Of a stretch of 64,000 nt of DNA, positions 1 to 15,333 are shown one piece after another. This stretch comes from Cristatella mucedo (Eukaryota; Bryozoa; Phylactolaemata; Cristatellidae), in contig WPIO01000002.1 of the NCBI GenBank assembly GCA_009760855.2, positions 4,808,001-4,872,000 on the forward strand. Reading direction: 5' to 3'. A program made the translations under genes and the position numbers. The notes below the pieces were generated by a model. It made no database searches, had not been told where the DNA came from, and saw only the letters and a list, made by a program, of their open reading frames with translations. Position 1 is the first letter of the stretch. Every line of letters begins with the position of its first letter.

Positions 1-756
1 TCGAATGATTAATTATCACTAGTTTCACTTCGTCTTTTTATGGGCTACATTGCCTCGGTTTCACGGTATAAATGTGTTAACAGTCTTTTTGACATCCTTA
101 CTAGGATAGGCAAATAGCGGCGGCACCTCCTTACCTACTGGTTGATCTTGTTGCCGCTTGTACGGAGTATGAGGTGTCATTTGCTTAGTAAATTTGGCAT
201 GTAGAGCCAGCATGACTAGAGGCAACATTAAATAAGTTTAATCCCACGCGCTGTCTTCGCCTCTGATCTCACATTTTGTCATGCGTCATTCACCAAATGT
301 ATGTCGCAACTAGGTGAGTCCATATTCATTTCCATTGGCTGTCACCCGAATTCTGCCCGACTTCTGGTCCGAGTTCATCCTGTGATGTATAACAGGGAGA
401 AATTTTGTAGCACTGCAGTCTCAGTGGCGCCTCTCAGCTAGAGTGTATGTAAAAGTAGCAGGAGCAGTGTGTCTAGAAAGCTTAGCCTTCTGGTCCGTGA
501 GAAACTTAGTCTAGCTTTTATTCGTCATGGAGCAGACTTGTTTATATACCATCGCCGCCCCGGACCCCCCATAGAGCCAGGATAAGATCTGTATGGAATA
601 CAGCATTGTCGCAAAATGTGAAAAACGTCGGTTGCAGTAGCGACAGCAAATCAATTATATGCGGAGATTATGTCCGTGAGCACTCGATTTCAGTGTAGCT
701 AAACATGCTGCTAATTACTGGCATGCAGATGATTCGACTTTACTGCAGTCCAGCTC
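1..756. other. Non-genic stretch, nothing recognised
   Basis: No open frame longer than about 60 codons with domain-like content and no RNA gene was seen here. The stretch ends at the (ATT)-rich tail of a minus-strand LINE copy. Confidence 0.5.
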
Positions 757-2770
757 TTTTGTAATAATAATGCACTTGATGAAGCACACTCAGAAAACTC
801 AAAATCTCTTTCTAGGCGCTTTTCATTTGCTGCAATGGGAAACACGATTGAATGGCGAGTAATATTATGCTTGATAAACAACATGAATAACATGTTTAGG
901 GGTGACATGCACAGTGTCAGCATGTAAGTGTGGTTAGTGGCAGCATGCACAGTGTCAGCAAGCATAAGCACATGAAGTACGAATCACAAGGACCCACTAA
1001 ATGTTGTCCTCAATAGGTGTTTTTAAGTTCTTTTTAAAGGTGGTCAAGACAGGGGATGTTGTGACGCAAGTCGGGATGGAGTTCCAGGCTTTGGGAGCAT
1101 ACGAACTAAATGCACGGTCTCCAGAGGATTTGAGGTTTGTACGAGGTATTGGTAAACTGTTGGATTCCGAAAAGCAGGTGGTGCGATGCTTGGCCTGGTG
1201 GGGGAGTGGATCTGAGAGATAGGCTGGAGCCAAAGAATGAAGTGACCTAAAAGTGAGCAACAGAACCTTGAAGTCGATCTGTTGCTTTACTGGGAGTCAG
1301 TGCAGGTCGGCGAGAAGTGGTGTGATGTGGCAACTGCGACGCTCACGACAAACAAGCCTAGCTGCAGAGTTTTGCACCATCTGTAATCGCCTGATTGCAC
1401 GTACCGGTAGGCCAGCAAGCAGTGAGTTACAGAAGTCAAGACAGGATGTCACAAATGCATGGACCAACTTACACGTGGTATCTTTATCCAACCAAGCCCG
1501 AATTTTAGCAGTGTTATCTAGCTGAAAGCAGGCAGATTTGATTGTGGAGCTGATATGGTCGTCTAACGAGATGTCGCTTTGGAATATGACACCTAGATTT
1601 CGAGCTGATTCAACTGGAGATATGCTGGCAGAGCCAATTTTGAGAGTCAGCCTTTCCAATTTCTGAATCACTGGGTTTGCCCATAACTAGTAAGTTAGTT
1701 TTATCATCGTTTAGTTTTAGAAAATTTGCTGCCATACATATGCGGATGTTATCAATACATGCAGCAAGTGAGTTGAGAGAATTCGAGGTGCTCGAAGGCT
1801 GGGAGGGATCAAAGCAAAGGTACAACTGAGTGTCATCCACATAGAAGTGAAAGCCTAGATTGTGCTTGGCAATCACATCAGCAAGAGGGAGAGTATAAAC
1901 CGTGAAAAGAACCGGACCTAGCACGGAGCCCTGAGGTACACCATATTTTAGAGGTACATCAGATAATCTTTGTCCATTCACGTCAATACTCTATAGAGTT
2001 TCCCACTGAGATAGGACCTGATCCATTGCAGAGCAGTGCCAGTGATGCCCAGGTGGGATGAGAGGCGCTCTAGAAGAACTTGGTGATCGATGGTATCAAA
2101 AGCTGCCGAAAGACCAAGCAAGACAAGCAGATACTCTACCCATGTCTGCATTCCTAAGTAGGTCTTGTACACACGAAGCAATATCGACTCTGTGGAGTGG
2201 TTAGCTCTAAAGCCAAACCGGAACATACTAGCAAGGTTTGAAGTTTCAATGTATGAGTTTAGCCGGTCAGCCACGACCAGTTCCAGTGTCTTTGATAGGA
2301 ATGGTAGAAGGGAGACTAGGCGGTAGTTGCTCAAGTTCTCTTGGTCTAGTGTCGCTTTCTTGAGAAGTGGCCTACATACTACTTTTTTTAAATGTGCTGG
2401 GACATGACCTGGGGCTAATGAGATATTAATGATGTTAGTTATGCATGGCTGCAGCAGATCAATGCAACGTAGGAGCAGGACAGTAAGACTAGGGTCCAAA
2501 GGACTTGTCTTCTTTGATTGAATATGAACTTCAGGACGAGATTACTAGTGACCTGCTTAAATGTAGACATTGAGGTGCGGCCAGGAATCGGGGGGGGGGC
2601 AGCATTCTAGGGGGGATGCTGTCATCGCAGGGATGGACTCCCTGATTGTGTCTATCTTCTGGGCGAAGAACCGAGAGAGGCGACAGAACAATCGATGAGT
2701 CCGTCTCTGGGGTGTTTTTTTTTACAACTTTGTGCTTCACGGTGTGAGAGGTATACTTTTGTATTTCAAT
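757..2770 (-). mobile_element. L2/CR1-like LINE, degenerate 5'-truncated copy
   Basis: Read on the minus strand, this copy runs from the N-terminal side of a reverse transcriptase to the 3' tail. Recognisable pieces are a thumb/fingers block with SNYRLVSLLPF (a mutated SNYRPVSLLPF), [29 protein letters not shown] and the catalytic box FYVDDTQLY, followed by the C-terminal block QNSAARLVCRERRSC. The frame is broken into at least four open pieces (about 2499-1978, 1981-1610, 1671-1297 and 1260-997), so it is a dead copy. The tail near 757-830 carries the family hairpin (AGCGCC... TCTCT... GGCGCT type) and a short ATT run. The 5' end is uncertain, and the endonuclease domain is absent. Family assignment rests on motif spacing and wording typical of L2/CR1 clade LINEs. 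Confidence 0.85.
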
Positions 2771-3361
2771 CATGAAGCTGAATTTGGTCGTAGTTCTGCG
2801 AGTGTACGCAATTTAGAGTGACGTCTGCAGGCAGGTTGCTTAATGAGCAGCCTTAAGTTGCTGTTTTATCCCTGGGTTCGAATTCAGTTCTTGCCTGACT
2901 GCTGCATTCGTGCTTCACGAGCGTGGCTTTTGGTGTAGCTTAGTCTACCATTTTACCTGACCTAATTGTCAGTCTTTTTGTAGTCGCATAGATATGTTTG
3001 TGTGGCTGCCCTCATGCTGACATAATCTTATGTTGACTGTTGAATTCCACAGCTGCTGTCCTCCAAGTCATTACTCTTCCGATGTCATTCAATCATACGG
3101 TTGGCCTTGTGATTTTATCATTATGATCTTTCAAAAATTCCCATCGATCGTGCAAATGGTGATCATGGCAGGTCACGATTTTTGCTGGCTATTTGCTTAT
3201 CTTGGTATGAAGTAAAACAAATACTTACAATTTTGCCGTGGCTTGGAGCACTGGCTGAAAGTAAAATAGTTGAGCTGGCTTGGTCTCGAAAGGTGTGAGC
3301 GTGCTGGCGGCATTTGCTAATGTCAGGCGCACTCGTCAGATTTTTTACTTTGCCAGGTGAA
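2771..3361. promoter_or_regulatory. 5' flank of the Myb-domain gene, possible 5'UTR splice acceptor
   Basis: This stretch separates the LINE from the first coding exon. A good polypyrimidine tract and AG (TTTTTTACTTTGCCAG, ending at 3356) lie just before the ATG at 3362, so the coding exon may be the second exon, with a non-coding leader exon upstream. No TATA box or other core promoter element is claimed. Confidence 0.35.
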
Positions 3362-5010
3362 ATGAAACGAAAGCGCCTGCCCGATTGCACAATGACTGAT
3401 AGCTCTGAAGCCCTACGTGATGCTGCACTGCAGTCCCTGCCGGCTGATACCGAGCCTTACCACTTCACGGACGACGAGGCTGCTTGGTCTTCGCTGAAGG
3501 AAAGCAAGACCAAAGGACTCCGGTCTCAAAGAGTCACCGGCTCATCCGAGCTGGCAGATGAGTGCGACCAGCCACTCAGCAAACGGGGCAAGAAAGAAAG
3601 GTGCAGGCCTGCCAAAGCGTCGTCACTGGCTGAAGGCGCCACTGCCGATCGGTGCACGGCCTCTACAGGGCACGAGATGTACGAGTGCGAACCCGTTAGT
3701 CCATCGTTGGCTGCTGGACGCAGACGTGAGAAGCTCAAGCTTGCTCGCCGATCCATGGCTGCCGAAGGCGAGATGTCCACCTCGGTTGAGCAGCAGCGTA
3801 CCCCCGGGCGTCGCTCTTCGGCAGCAGGCGGCAGATCGTGCTCAATTGCGACCGAACGCCATCACCGGCGCATGCGAGAGGCGGATAGCGATCGAGGCGA
3901 GGCAAAAGACGATGCCGTCAGCTCCTCGTCAGACGCCGAGGCCGATCGCTCGTCGGATGACGTCAGGGCTGCCGTCGAGCAGAAGGCAGCTCGTGCCAAG
4001 CGGCGCGACAAGCCCGAGCGGAAAAATAGGAAAGCGCGACAGAGCCATAGCTTTGACGATGACGACACTGCAGTTCTCGGAACCGGCCCGGCTGAGCACG
4101 GTGGCCCTGCGACCTTGGCATCTTCTAGCGAGCTCGACCTCGCCTCTGCCACCGACGAATACGACGACGACGACGACATGACAGCAGAGGAGAGGCTCAT
4201 CGACAGCATAATGAACGTGCATATGAGCTACAACGGCGTGGCCAAGAAGCATTCGCCTTACGATCGTGACACGGCCATCCATCTGCTGGCCAAGCATGGC
4301 GTCCAGCTGGCCACAGGCCGTTGGTCGCCACTTGAGACAGCGCGCCTCTGCCAGAACTTTCACCGCTACTGTCGGCATCACCCGGAGGTGGACGTCCGGG
4401 CGATGCTCAACGGCACGCAGCACCTGCCGCCCAAGCTGCGAAAGCAGTTGTGGCAGCAGGCCGTCAAAACGCAGCTCTACCGCAGGCTGGCGCACGGCAT
4501 CCGACGTCCACAGTACCTGGTCTACTTCAAGGCCAGGCGCATGTTCCACAACGCCTGCAGGGGTAGCTACTCTGCTGAGGAGAAGCAGCAGCTGCTGCGC
4601 CTGGTTGAGCAGTACGGCAGGAACTGGCTCGTCATTGGCGACATACTGAACAGGTAAGAGGTACTGAGCAGGTGAACGCTAGCTGTTCGTTCGTTAGTTG
4701 CCATGTTGAGTCGACTTGCATGCACGATTGGTCGCCAAGCTGGTTTGGTCCTGTGGTCAAGGTGCTCGCCCCAACCAAGGTCTGGCCGAGGTCGTGGGCT
4801 CGAGCCCCGTGGCCTATGTGAAGCACCTGACTAGAGATGGAGTTCTCTTAAGAGCGCTATACAAATGAATTATATTTCATGCCGAGCTGGTTTGGTCCAG
4901 TGGTCAAGGTGCTCGCCCCAACCAAGGTCTGGCCGAGGTCGTGGGCTCGAGCCCCGTGGCCTATGTGAAGCACCTGACTAGAGATGGAGTTCTCTTAAGA
5001 GCGCTATACA

Positions 5011-5053
<43 letters not shown>

Positions 5054-7088
5054 GCTCTCATGCCCTTCCATTCCGACCACTCTGTATAGTTTGGGAAAGT
5101 AGGGCGGGCGTGGTGCAGCCAGGCCTCAGCCGAGTCACTGCTAGCAGTGAGGCAGCAAACTTTTGGATTGCACGCCTGTGTCTAATAATTTGAGCTTTAT
5201 GCTGTTTGTTATGAAAACAGAAACCGGATGAGCTGTCACGGTACGTACCATCGAATGCGTAAGCAGCCTCACGTCACTGGTGTGTTCACGGCCGAAGAGG
5301 ACGAGCAGTTGAGTCACGTGAGTGCGCCGTCGTAGCCTCGTTTGTGCCGCGTATCGCCTGTCGTGCATGGCCGCGTGGCGTGCTCGAGCCTCTCCCCCCC
5401 CCCCAGGACTGTCCTGGCGCTGCTTTCAGGCTGTCCAGGAGTGCGCCGACAAGTACGGAGTGGCGGAGCCGTACAAGCGCCTGCCATGGACCGAGGTGGC
5501 CGCCATTGTGGGCAACCGCACTGCAGCTCAGTGCAGCTACCGCTGGCTGAATCATCTCTGCTACATGCACCGGCACGGCGAGCTCAGGCGTCCGTTCGGC
5601 AGGAAGGTGCGTGCATGCTCGCTTGTGTCGCGCGATCACTGCGCTCTTCAGCCGCCGTTCTCCCTTTGCTTGCTTGGCGGTGGCTGCATCTTTGCTCGCA
5701 GCGCCAGCAGCGGCGGAGCGTGCATGCACGCGAAGGGTGCTGGCAGGGCCGGCGAGAGTATCAGCTGCCGCAGGAAGTGAGCTGGCCGAGCAGGCGGGCG
5801 GCGCAGCGAGATCTGGGGCCGGTGCTCGTGGCAAGCCCGGAGGTGCAGAGCGTGCCAAGCACGTGCCAAGATGCACTTTGACTCGGCTATGCTCTGTCGC
5901 ATCGAAGCGCTAATGCTTGTGCTTGATACCGGCTCATAGTTGAGTAGCACTGGGCTGGCTGCAATCGAACGCAGCTCGGCGAGAGCAGCGCATTGACTAC
6001 CACTGAAGTGCGCTAGAAAGAGCCAGCAGCGCAGGAGTAGTGTACAGCAGCGGCGGCGGCAGTGGTGGCGGCACAACCAGCGGCACAACCAGCGTGCTGC
6101 TGGTCCGCGCTTCCTGTTTGCCCTTTTTGTGCCTTCTGCTCATGCATGCTGCTTTCGGCCGCCAGCATTAAACCACCTAATCGCGAGTCTAGCGGCCTCT
6201 TGTTTGAGGTGCTTTGTAGGGGTCGGTGCAAAACTCTGCAGCAAGGCTTGTCAGTCGTGAACGTTGCAGTTGCCGCTTTTTATTTCTCGCCGAGCTGGAT
6301 TGGCTCCCCATCAAGCAGCACAACGACTTCAAGGTTTTCGGGATTCTCTGTCAAGTCCCTTCGTTCTCTTGTACCTCCTTACTTATACTTATGCGAATTA
6401 CTTCCCACCTACCACCTGCTCTTCTTACTCAACTTAGATAGGTGTGCCTCTAACCAGTCTCAATTCCTTTGGGAGACCCTGCATCTATTTAGTGGTATGG
6501 TCCCAAAGCCCGAAACTCACTCCCGAACGATATCACGACGTAACCTGACTGGAAGATGTTTCAAAATAAGCTTAAAACCTGCCTGTTGCTCACAGCATAT
6601 GCTGGGTGGTGCGAACTGCCCTTCGTGCGCATTTCCGTGTTGACACCGTGCAAGTGATTGCTCAAAAATGAATTGAACTTCTTCTTTTCCGGCTGACGTG
6701 AAGTGCATAGAAAGAGATTTAGTAGTACTCTTAGGTCGCTAGATGGATGTCTTATAGTTGTAAGAACCTATCCTAGCCGTTGGTCTTGCAGGAGCAGCTG
6801 CACTTGCTAGAGCTCGTCTGCTCGGCCGGCGTGACGGAGGAGTGCTTCCTGGACTGGCACGAGCTGCTCCAGCACTTCGATAACGTTGGCAGCCCGCAGC
6901 AGCTGCGACTACTATGGTTCAAGCATCTCAAGTCAAAGGTGCCGCGCTATTGGCTGCTCACGTTTGAAGACATCTGTGACTATTTGTACACCAGCTACGA
7001 GCCCGTGCTACGTAGCCAGGTGCACGCCGCTGAGCATCGGTCATCTGCATCTGCCAGCAAGACTCCAGCAGCAGTAACCAGCAGCTAA
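3362..7088 (+). CDS. Myb-repeat DNA-binding protein, TTF1/DMTF1/Reb1-like (4 exons, 620 aa)
   Basis: Four exons join in phase: 3362-4653, 5221-5317, 5430-5606 and 6792-7088, stop TAA. All introns are GT-AG (donors GTAAGA, GTGAGT, GTGCGT). Residues 1-270 are low-complexity, basic and Ser-rich, with an acidic run (DDDDD) near 265. The conserved part begins near 317 with GRWSPLETARL, continues with RRPQYLVYFKARRMF near 381, and then has three Myb-like units: about 401-445 (YSAEEKQQLLRLVEQYGRNW), 450-505 (FTAEEDEQL, then LPWTEVAAIVGNRTAAQC and YRWLNHL), and 523-600 (IDW-like LDWHELLQHF, LRLLWFKHLKS). This order matches the vertebrate rDNA transcription terminator TTF1, the cyclin-D-binding DMTF1 and yeast Reb1, which bind DNA through these repeats in the nucleus. 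Orthology between TTF1 and DMTF1 cannot be decided here: the LVYF.ARRMF block recalls TTF1, the WLN.L block DMTF1. The ATG at 3362 is preferred over 3314 because a splice acceptor lies between them. Intron 1 holds two SINEs, intron 3 a LINE fragment. Confidence 0.85.
4731..4866 (+). repeat. SINE-1 (tRNA-derived), first of a tandem pair
   Basis: A tRNA-like head (TGGTTTGGTCCTGTGGTCAA as A box, GTCGTGGGCTCGAGCCCC as B box) is followed by a tail that folds as AGCACCTGA/AGAGATGG...TTCTCTTAAGAGCGCT and then CAAAT. It sits in intron 1 of the Myb gene. The tail resembles the 3' tail of the local LINE family. Confidence 0.8.
4881..5012 (+). repeat. SINE-1 (tRNA-derived), second of a tandem pair
   Basis: Nearly identical over its full length to the copy 150 bp upstream, starting GCCGAGCTGGTTTGGTCCAG. 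The spacer between the two is about 15 bp, so this is a tandem duplication or a second insertion into the A/T-rich end of the first. It runs directly into a (TA)n array. Confidence 0.8.
5013..5051. repeat. (TA)n microsatellite
   Basis: About 36 bp of uninterrupted TA following the second SINE in intron 1 of the Myb gene. Confidence 0.9.
6215..6750 (+). mobile_element. LINE 3' fragment (L2/CR1-like) in intron 3 of the Myb gene
   Basis: The plus strand carries the C-terminal LINE block: GCAAAACTCTGCAGCAAGGC (QNSAA-like), then a DWLPIKQHNDFKVF-like stretch, then a decayed 3' UTR and a tail near 6700-6745 (AGTGCATAGAAAGAGATTTA). It is heavily diverged from the 39.5 kb copy and has no open frame. 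Confidence 0.75.
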
Positions 7089-8020
7089 ATGGCGACTGGA
7101 GACACCAGCTGAATGCCTGCGCTGCTGCCTATGCCTGCGCTGCTGCCTGTGCCTGAGCTGCTGCCCGTGCTACTGCGTCTGCAATGCTTCCCAGAGAGTG
7201 TCAGCGGTCTATCTCTCTCCCTTCCGCCGTTGATGCTGTCAGGTATGGCGCCGACGAGCTGATCGGCTGCTTGTAATAAGATTTATCGTTCTTAGAGTTT
7301 TTCCCTCCTGCCGAGCTGTTGTGCTGGTTGTTCTTTTTGCTTAATCTGCACACATTACCTGCAGTCAAACAAACTCAGCTCCTATGCACCTAGATGGCAT
7401 TTGCAGCCAATCACTGTGACAAGATCTGATGTGCAACTTCGGATTGGCCTGGGCTTTTGACGCAACTGGAAACTGCTGCGACGGGACAATCGAGCACAAA
7501 GCTCGTGGCGTCTGTTTCCTTCTCTTAGCCCTTTGCAGCGACCAGGCAAACTGTGTAGAGGTGGGCATGTGTTGCGATGGTGAAGGCACGGAACAGTGCT
7601 CAATCGCCACTTTGTGCCGTGCTGAGGGCTGCCTCCAATATTCTGTTGTGAGCTCACTGCATATTTTAGCTGAATCGCACTGTCGGATGACCATCATTTG
7701 CAACCGGATTCTGTTGCCACCTTACCCCAATCGTTGGTACCTCAATTGCCGATTGGCGCTTTGCTGGTAGCTACCTCATATGTGCTGTAGTGGGATCTAT
7801 CTGAGCATTAACTGAATCGAACAGTGCCTTTCAGATGACCACCATTTGCTACTGGAATTGGTTGCCACCAGTAGCTCAGCTGTCACAGTTAACCTGGTCA
7901 GCAGACACTCGAGTGGTCTATGTGCCTGCACTGGACATTGTCAGGGCGATACGCATGCAATGCTGGTCTTGTCGTACCGTTTGGCTTTATATCCCAGTCC
8001 ATTAATGAATACTGCATACA
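7089..8020. other. 3' flank of the Myb gene
   Basis: Just after the stop codon there is a short imperfect repeat of CTGCCTATGCCTGCGCTG. Beyond this I see no gene or named repeat. Two short similar blocks (near 7670-7740 and 7800-7870, both with TGACCATCATTTGC / TGACCACCATTTGC) suggest an old local duplication. No clear poly(A) signal was identified. Confidence 0.4.
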
Positions 8021-8027
8021 TTTGAAT

Positions 8028-8195
8028 CCGCTTATAAGAATACGCTCGGGCCGGCAAATAGGCATTCTAATATGTGGAGTCTTCCCATATGCGGAATGAG
8101 GCACATGAATCTGCTCAATATGAGCCGCAGAACTGCTATTCTTATAAGCGGAGTATTGTTATATCCGATATTCTTATACGCAGAGTCGACTGTAT
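8028..8195. mobile_element. Possible pogo/Tigger-like MITE remnant with inverted repeats
   Basis: CCGCTTATAAGAATA near 8028-8042 is the exact reverse complement of TATTCTTATAAGCGG near 8137-8151. The right end, read on the minus strand, is TA followed by CAGTCGACTCTGCGTATAAG, which resembles pogo-type terminal repeats beginning CAGTCGA inside a TA target. The matching left terminus was not found, so the boundaries are approximate. Confidence 0.4.
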
Positions 8196-8199
8196 ATGC

Positions 8200-10490
8200 T
8201 CTTCAAACGCTGGACTGCCTTTATCTTCATCTGTCAAGGCACGTTTTTTCACATGTATGCCTTCCATCGAGAGCTTGCTCTTAGCTAAAATCAGTTAGCA
8301 TCGCTCAGTGATTATACCTGTTAGTTGTATCATTCGGTTCGTGTAGGCTTCGTCTGGCTGCCCCTTGGCAAATCTGTTACAACTACTGAGTATCGTGAGA
8401 GATGGCTTTTGGTCCATGCCCACTATAAGATCGGTGTTTGAAGAACTAGTTGACATGCACCACAGCCAGGGCTATCATTGTATCTAGCTACAAACATACA
8501 GGCAGCCAATGGCAGCGTTTTTGGTGGGCAGTTAATTACTGATAGGTACCTCCCTGTGCAGCACGGTATCGCGCATACGAAAATTATAAAAGCCTCGAGA
8601 CTAGGTGTAAAGAATCAGATGAAATGGTTTTTATCACCGGAATGGCTTGCAAAAGTAGCTGTCATAAATGCCTGAAAATGAGCTAGGATTTTTGGTAGCC
8701 CATGAGTAGGAGCATAGACAGGGCTGTGATTGAGGCTGGTTTTGGCCGCCAGAAGGGCAAAGAACACTTAGCGAGAAGTGCATAGCCCGTTGCTTTTGCT
8801 TCCAGTGAGAGACTATATATAGAGGCTTAGAGAGTATTCTGGAGAACTGTTGCTGTCTCTTGGGGGCAGTCGATTTCCTGCAGGGGCCGTCATTTATTGT
8901 TGAAAATTTATTTCTTTTATTATTTATTTATTTATATTTATTTTATCAATGTATTGTTGAAGGAAGCAGTCGTTTTTAATGAGGCTAAAAGGATATTTCT
9001 TTTGAGGCAGTATTGTAGAGGCCAAGCTCACAAAGCGCCTTGGGAGGAAAAACCAATTTGTATACCGATGTACCCACATTTTCAGGGTTGTATGCCTTCG
9101 TTGCCTCATAAAGGGGGTGCACGAATACGGTAATCTAGTTGAGCTTCGATAGCCGATCTCGGCCTTCGAGGGTTTGTCCTGGGACGGCTTCCGTTTTTTT
9201 TTATATTAGGAAGGGCAAATTAAGTATGCCTACAGGTAGAAGCTTTAGGCTACAGAAATGAGGTTACCAATTCTTCTATAGCAGAATTTTAAGAGGCTCC
9301 TGGGCTGCGCACAGTGGACGCTCTACCAAATCTGGTATGCCGAGTTTTATTGAGAGGGCTTATTTCTAATTGGAGCTTTTCTGGGCGAAATGCCTTGAGG
9401 TGTGAAGATTCGGGTCTGTTTCCTGAGCAGGTGAAGCCTTATTTTAATTGGAATGCTTACGAGGCTTGAGCTTATAATCTCGGGCATTCAGCTTCGGGAT
9501 CTGTTTACAACAGGTCTAGATTTGAGTAAAAAGAAAGGTGCACTATTGAGTGCTTCAGTTCCGACTCACTCTCGAGATCTCGCTACAGTCAGTCTTCACC
9601 CCTCCGACTTTGGAACTGCTTTATATACCTTATTTGGCCACCTGTCAAACCTGGCAAATAAGCATTGCCCCCAGGTATCAACCTGAGCTAAGTGTGTAAG
9701 GATTGTAATAATAATAATTTGAAAATACTGACACTTGTATTAGAGAACAAACTCTTTTTAGGTACTTTCCCTATGTTTTTAGCCCCATCGCTCCTCCACG
9801 GCAGGTTTGTCCAAGGGCCTTAAAGCCCCCCCCCCACGGCCACTGCTTCTTGCTTGAGGGTTCGTGGAATTGGCCATTACACTTAATGGAAAATACTATG
9901 AGCCCCGCCAGCCAAAAAATAATATTTTTTCGTCTCATAGCTACCGTAAGGAAGTCGCATCAGTGACCTTTGGCGCCGAGCTGTTCAACTCTTCCAAGTA
10001 CACTTGCCTCTGCTATCAGCAAATGCGACTGCTCTCGGTTTATGCAGCTGTGACGGAAAAAATAGCTTGGATGAAGAAGTTTCTTTCTATAATCTATACC
10101 CTCTTAAATTTATGAATTGCTTGCGATTTTATTTAATGCAACTGTTTTCGATTACCAGTAGTACTTTAATGATGCTCAACATTTCATGTTGCCAATCTGT
10201 TACATATCTCCGAAGAAGGCATCAATATGCGATGTAGGCTCATATTAGTTGATTTAGCAACATGATTTGTATAGCAGCAGAGGAGTCTTAACGGCTAAGA
10301 TCAGAGAATAATATATGTATAGTTTCGCCCGATACTTAAATGGAGTTTGTATGCAGAAAAGAAAGGCCTACAGAGTGCTTCCCTCAGAACCTGGAGTCCA
10401 CTGTGGGTCATCCAGTTGCCAGCTGCAGACCGAAGCTACTCAAGAAAGGAAAAAGTAAAGAAACGCTTCGCTGATTCAACAGCTTCGTCT
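8200..10490. other. AT-richer non-genic stretch
   Basis: No open frame here has recognisable domains. There are A/T-rich tracts near 8900-8950, and an ORF-free region follows. No RNA gene was seen. Confidence 0.45.
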
Positions 10491-10580
10491 TGTTTGGCCG
10501 AGAAGAGCCATTGAGGCTATCGTTCCTGCTTGCAGTAGATGATAAAGGACTGCCTGCTGCAGGACTCAAACCGACGGCGA
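10491..10580 (-). repeat. SINE-2 (tRNA-derived) remnant
   Basis: GCCGAGAAGAGCCATTGAGG, GCTATCG and a GCTTGCAGTAGATGATAAAG block followed by CTGCAGGACTCAAACC match the minus-strand order of the better SINE-2 copy at 14.7 kb (reverse-complement B box around GACTCAAACC). The copy is heavily decayed. Confidence 0.45.
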
Positions 10581-12001
10581 GTGTCGTGAGTTCGGGGAAG
10601 TGTGTGCAGAATTTGAGGGTAGCCAGGTGTTGACTCACTTAAGCTTCAATGGCTGACGTTGGTAACTTTTTAAAGTCAACTACAGGGAATCAATCGAATC
10701 CCTCTGCCTGCACACCTGGACTGCCGGTTGCTGAGGCTACTCTTACCCATTCGTGCACGAGTCATATGTGACCATCTTCGTCATTCCGGACGAGCACGGA
10801 TGTGATCATCTCTTCCTCTACATCGGAGCTGCCGACTCGACTTTCATCCATCCCAGCCGCTGCATACATGCACGAGCAATGTAAATAACGAATGCACACC
10901 AGCTCCAACCTTTCCGTCAGTTCGCGGTTCATCAATTCATCGTCATCGTCCGGCACTTGCTTGGGGCTTTGTACACTTCTTCACTTCTCACGTTCGACAG
11001 CACGTGTGCATGGTCCTAAACGAGCACCTTATCCATTTGCAAATATGCCGAGTCGTATCCCGATAAAGTGCACTCCTCACTTAGGCCAAACCGATTGAAT
11101 TCGTACCCCCTTCGTGGTGGGGGCTACCTGGCTTCCGGTCTAAAACCGGGAGGCATGCTTAGTTTGGCTGATGTCTCAGGATGTCAATCAATTTTTTTTA
11201 AAGAAGCTTTAGATCCTCTCTCTTTATCTCTGTCTGTCTGTCTCTCTCTCTCTCTATCCCTATCTCTTGCATTGCATCCTGTGGTGTCTCTCACCCTATA
11301 CAGTCTATACCGGCAACACCTTTGACAAGCTGCAGCAGTTAGGCATGTCTTCATGCCTAATCCTGGGTCACGGTAGGGTCCATAGATTTATTTTCTTCAT
11401 AAACATTGTCATGCTCATCATTTGCCACGACTTGACGATAACAATGTGGGGGAATGCACATAGTTCGTCCGTAGGGGCTCTTAAACATGGATGGTTTAAA
11501 AAACATAACGTAGGAAGCCACTTTCGGATGCATTCGTTCGCTGTACTCTTACCAGTTTCAAGCAGTAGCACACCGGGATATGCATCGTCCACTCACGAGC
11601 TCGCACCAAGCAATGGCCAACCGACCCCAGTCCACGCGCCGAAAGAAAATATAATCTTGTTCATTAATCGCCACATATGCTGCAGCAGCAATATATGCAT
11701 ATGCCGGCTATTTTGAGGCACCCGTCTATTCGGGGGGGGGGCGAGGGCTCGCTAATCCATTTGCCGAAGCAGCTGCGAACTGTTCAGAGGCATGCTGAAC
11801 AAAAGCCTAGATAAGCAAAGTCCGTTATGACAAGACCGTACCCAAACGACCACCGACTGTTCTGGGCAGCACTTGCCAGAGTAAAGTGCTCGTACAGCCA
11901 TTTTGCAGGAGCAACAGACAGGATCGATAGATGGGGTGAAGTAGGGTGCCAACACACATCCAGCAGCAATCATCGCTTATTTAGCTGTCACCGCTGTAAC
12001 T
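10581..12001. other. Non-genic stretch downstream of the SH2-WW gene
   Basis: This region contains a short CT/TCTG-rich tract (about 11216-11268) and is 3' of the minus-strand SH2-WW gene. A 149-codon open frame at 11267-11716 (+) has no domain-like content and starts in low-complexity sequence. A GTAAAG at the SH2-WW stop codon leaves open that the gene has a further exon here, but none was recognised. Confidence 0.4.

Positions 12002-15333
<3,332 letters not shown>

Noticed and set aside
11267-11716. 149-codon plus frame
   Set aside because: Begins near a CT-rich tract, lacks any domain, and lies in the 3' flank of a minus-strand gene.
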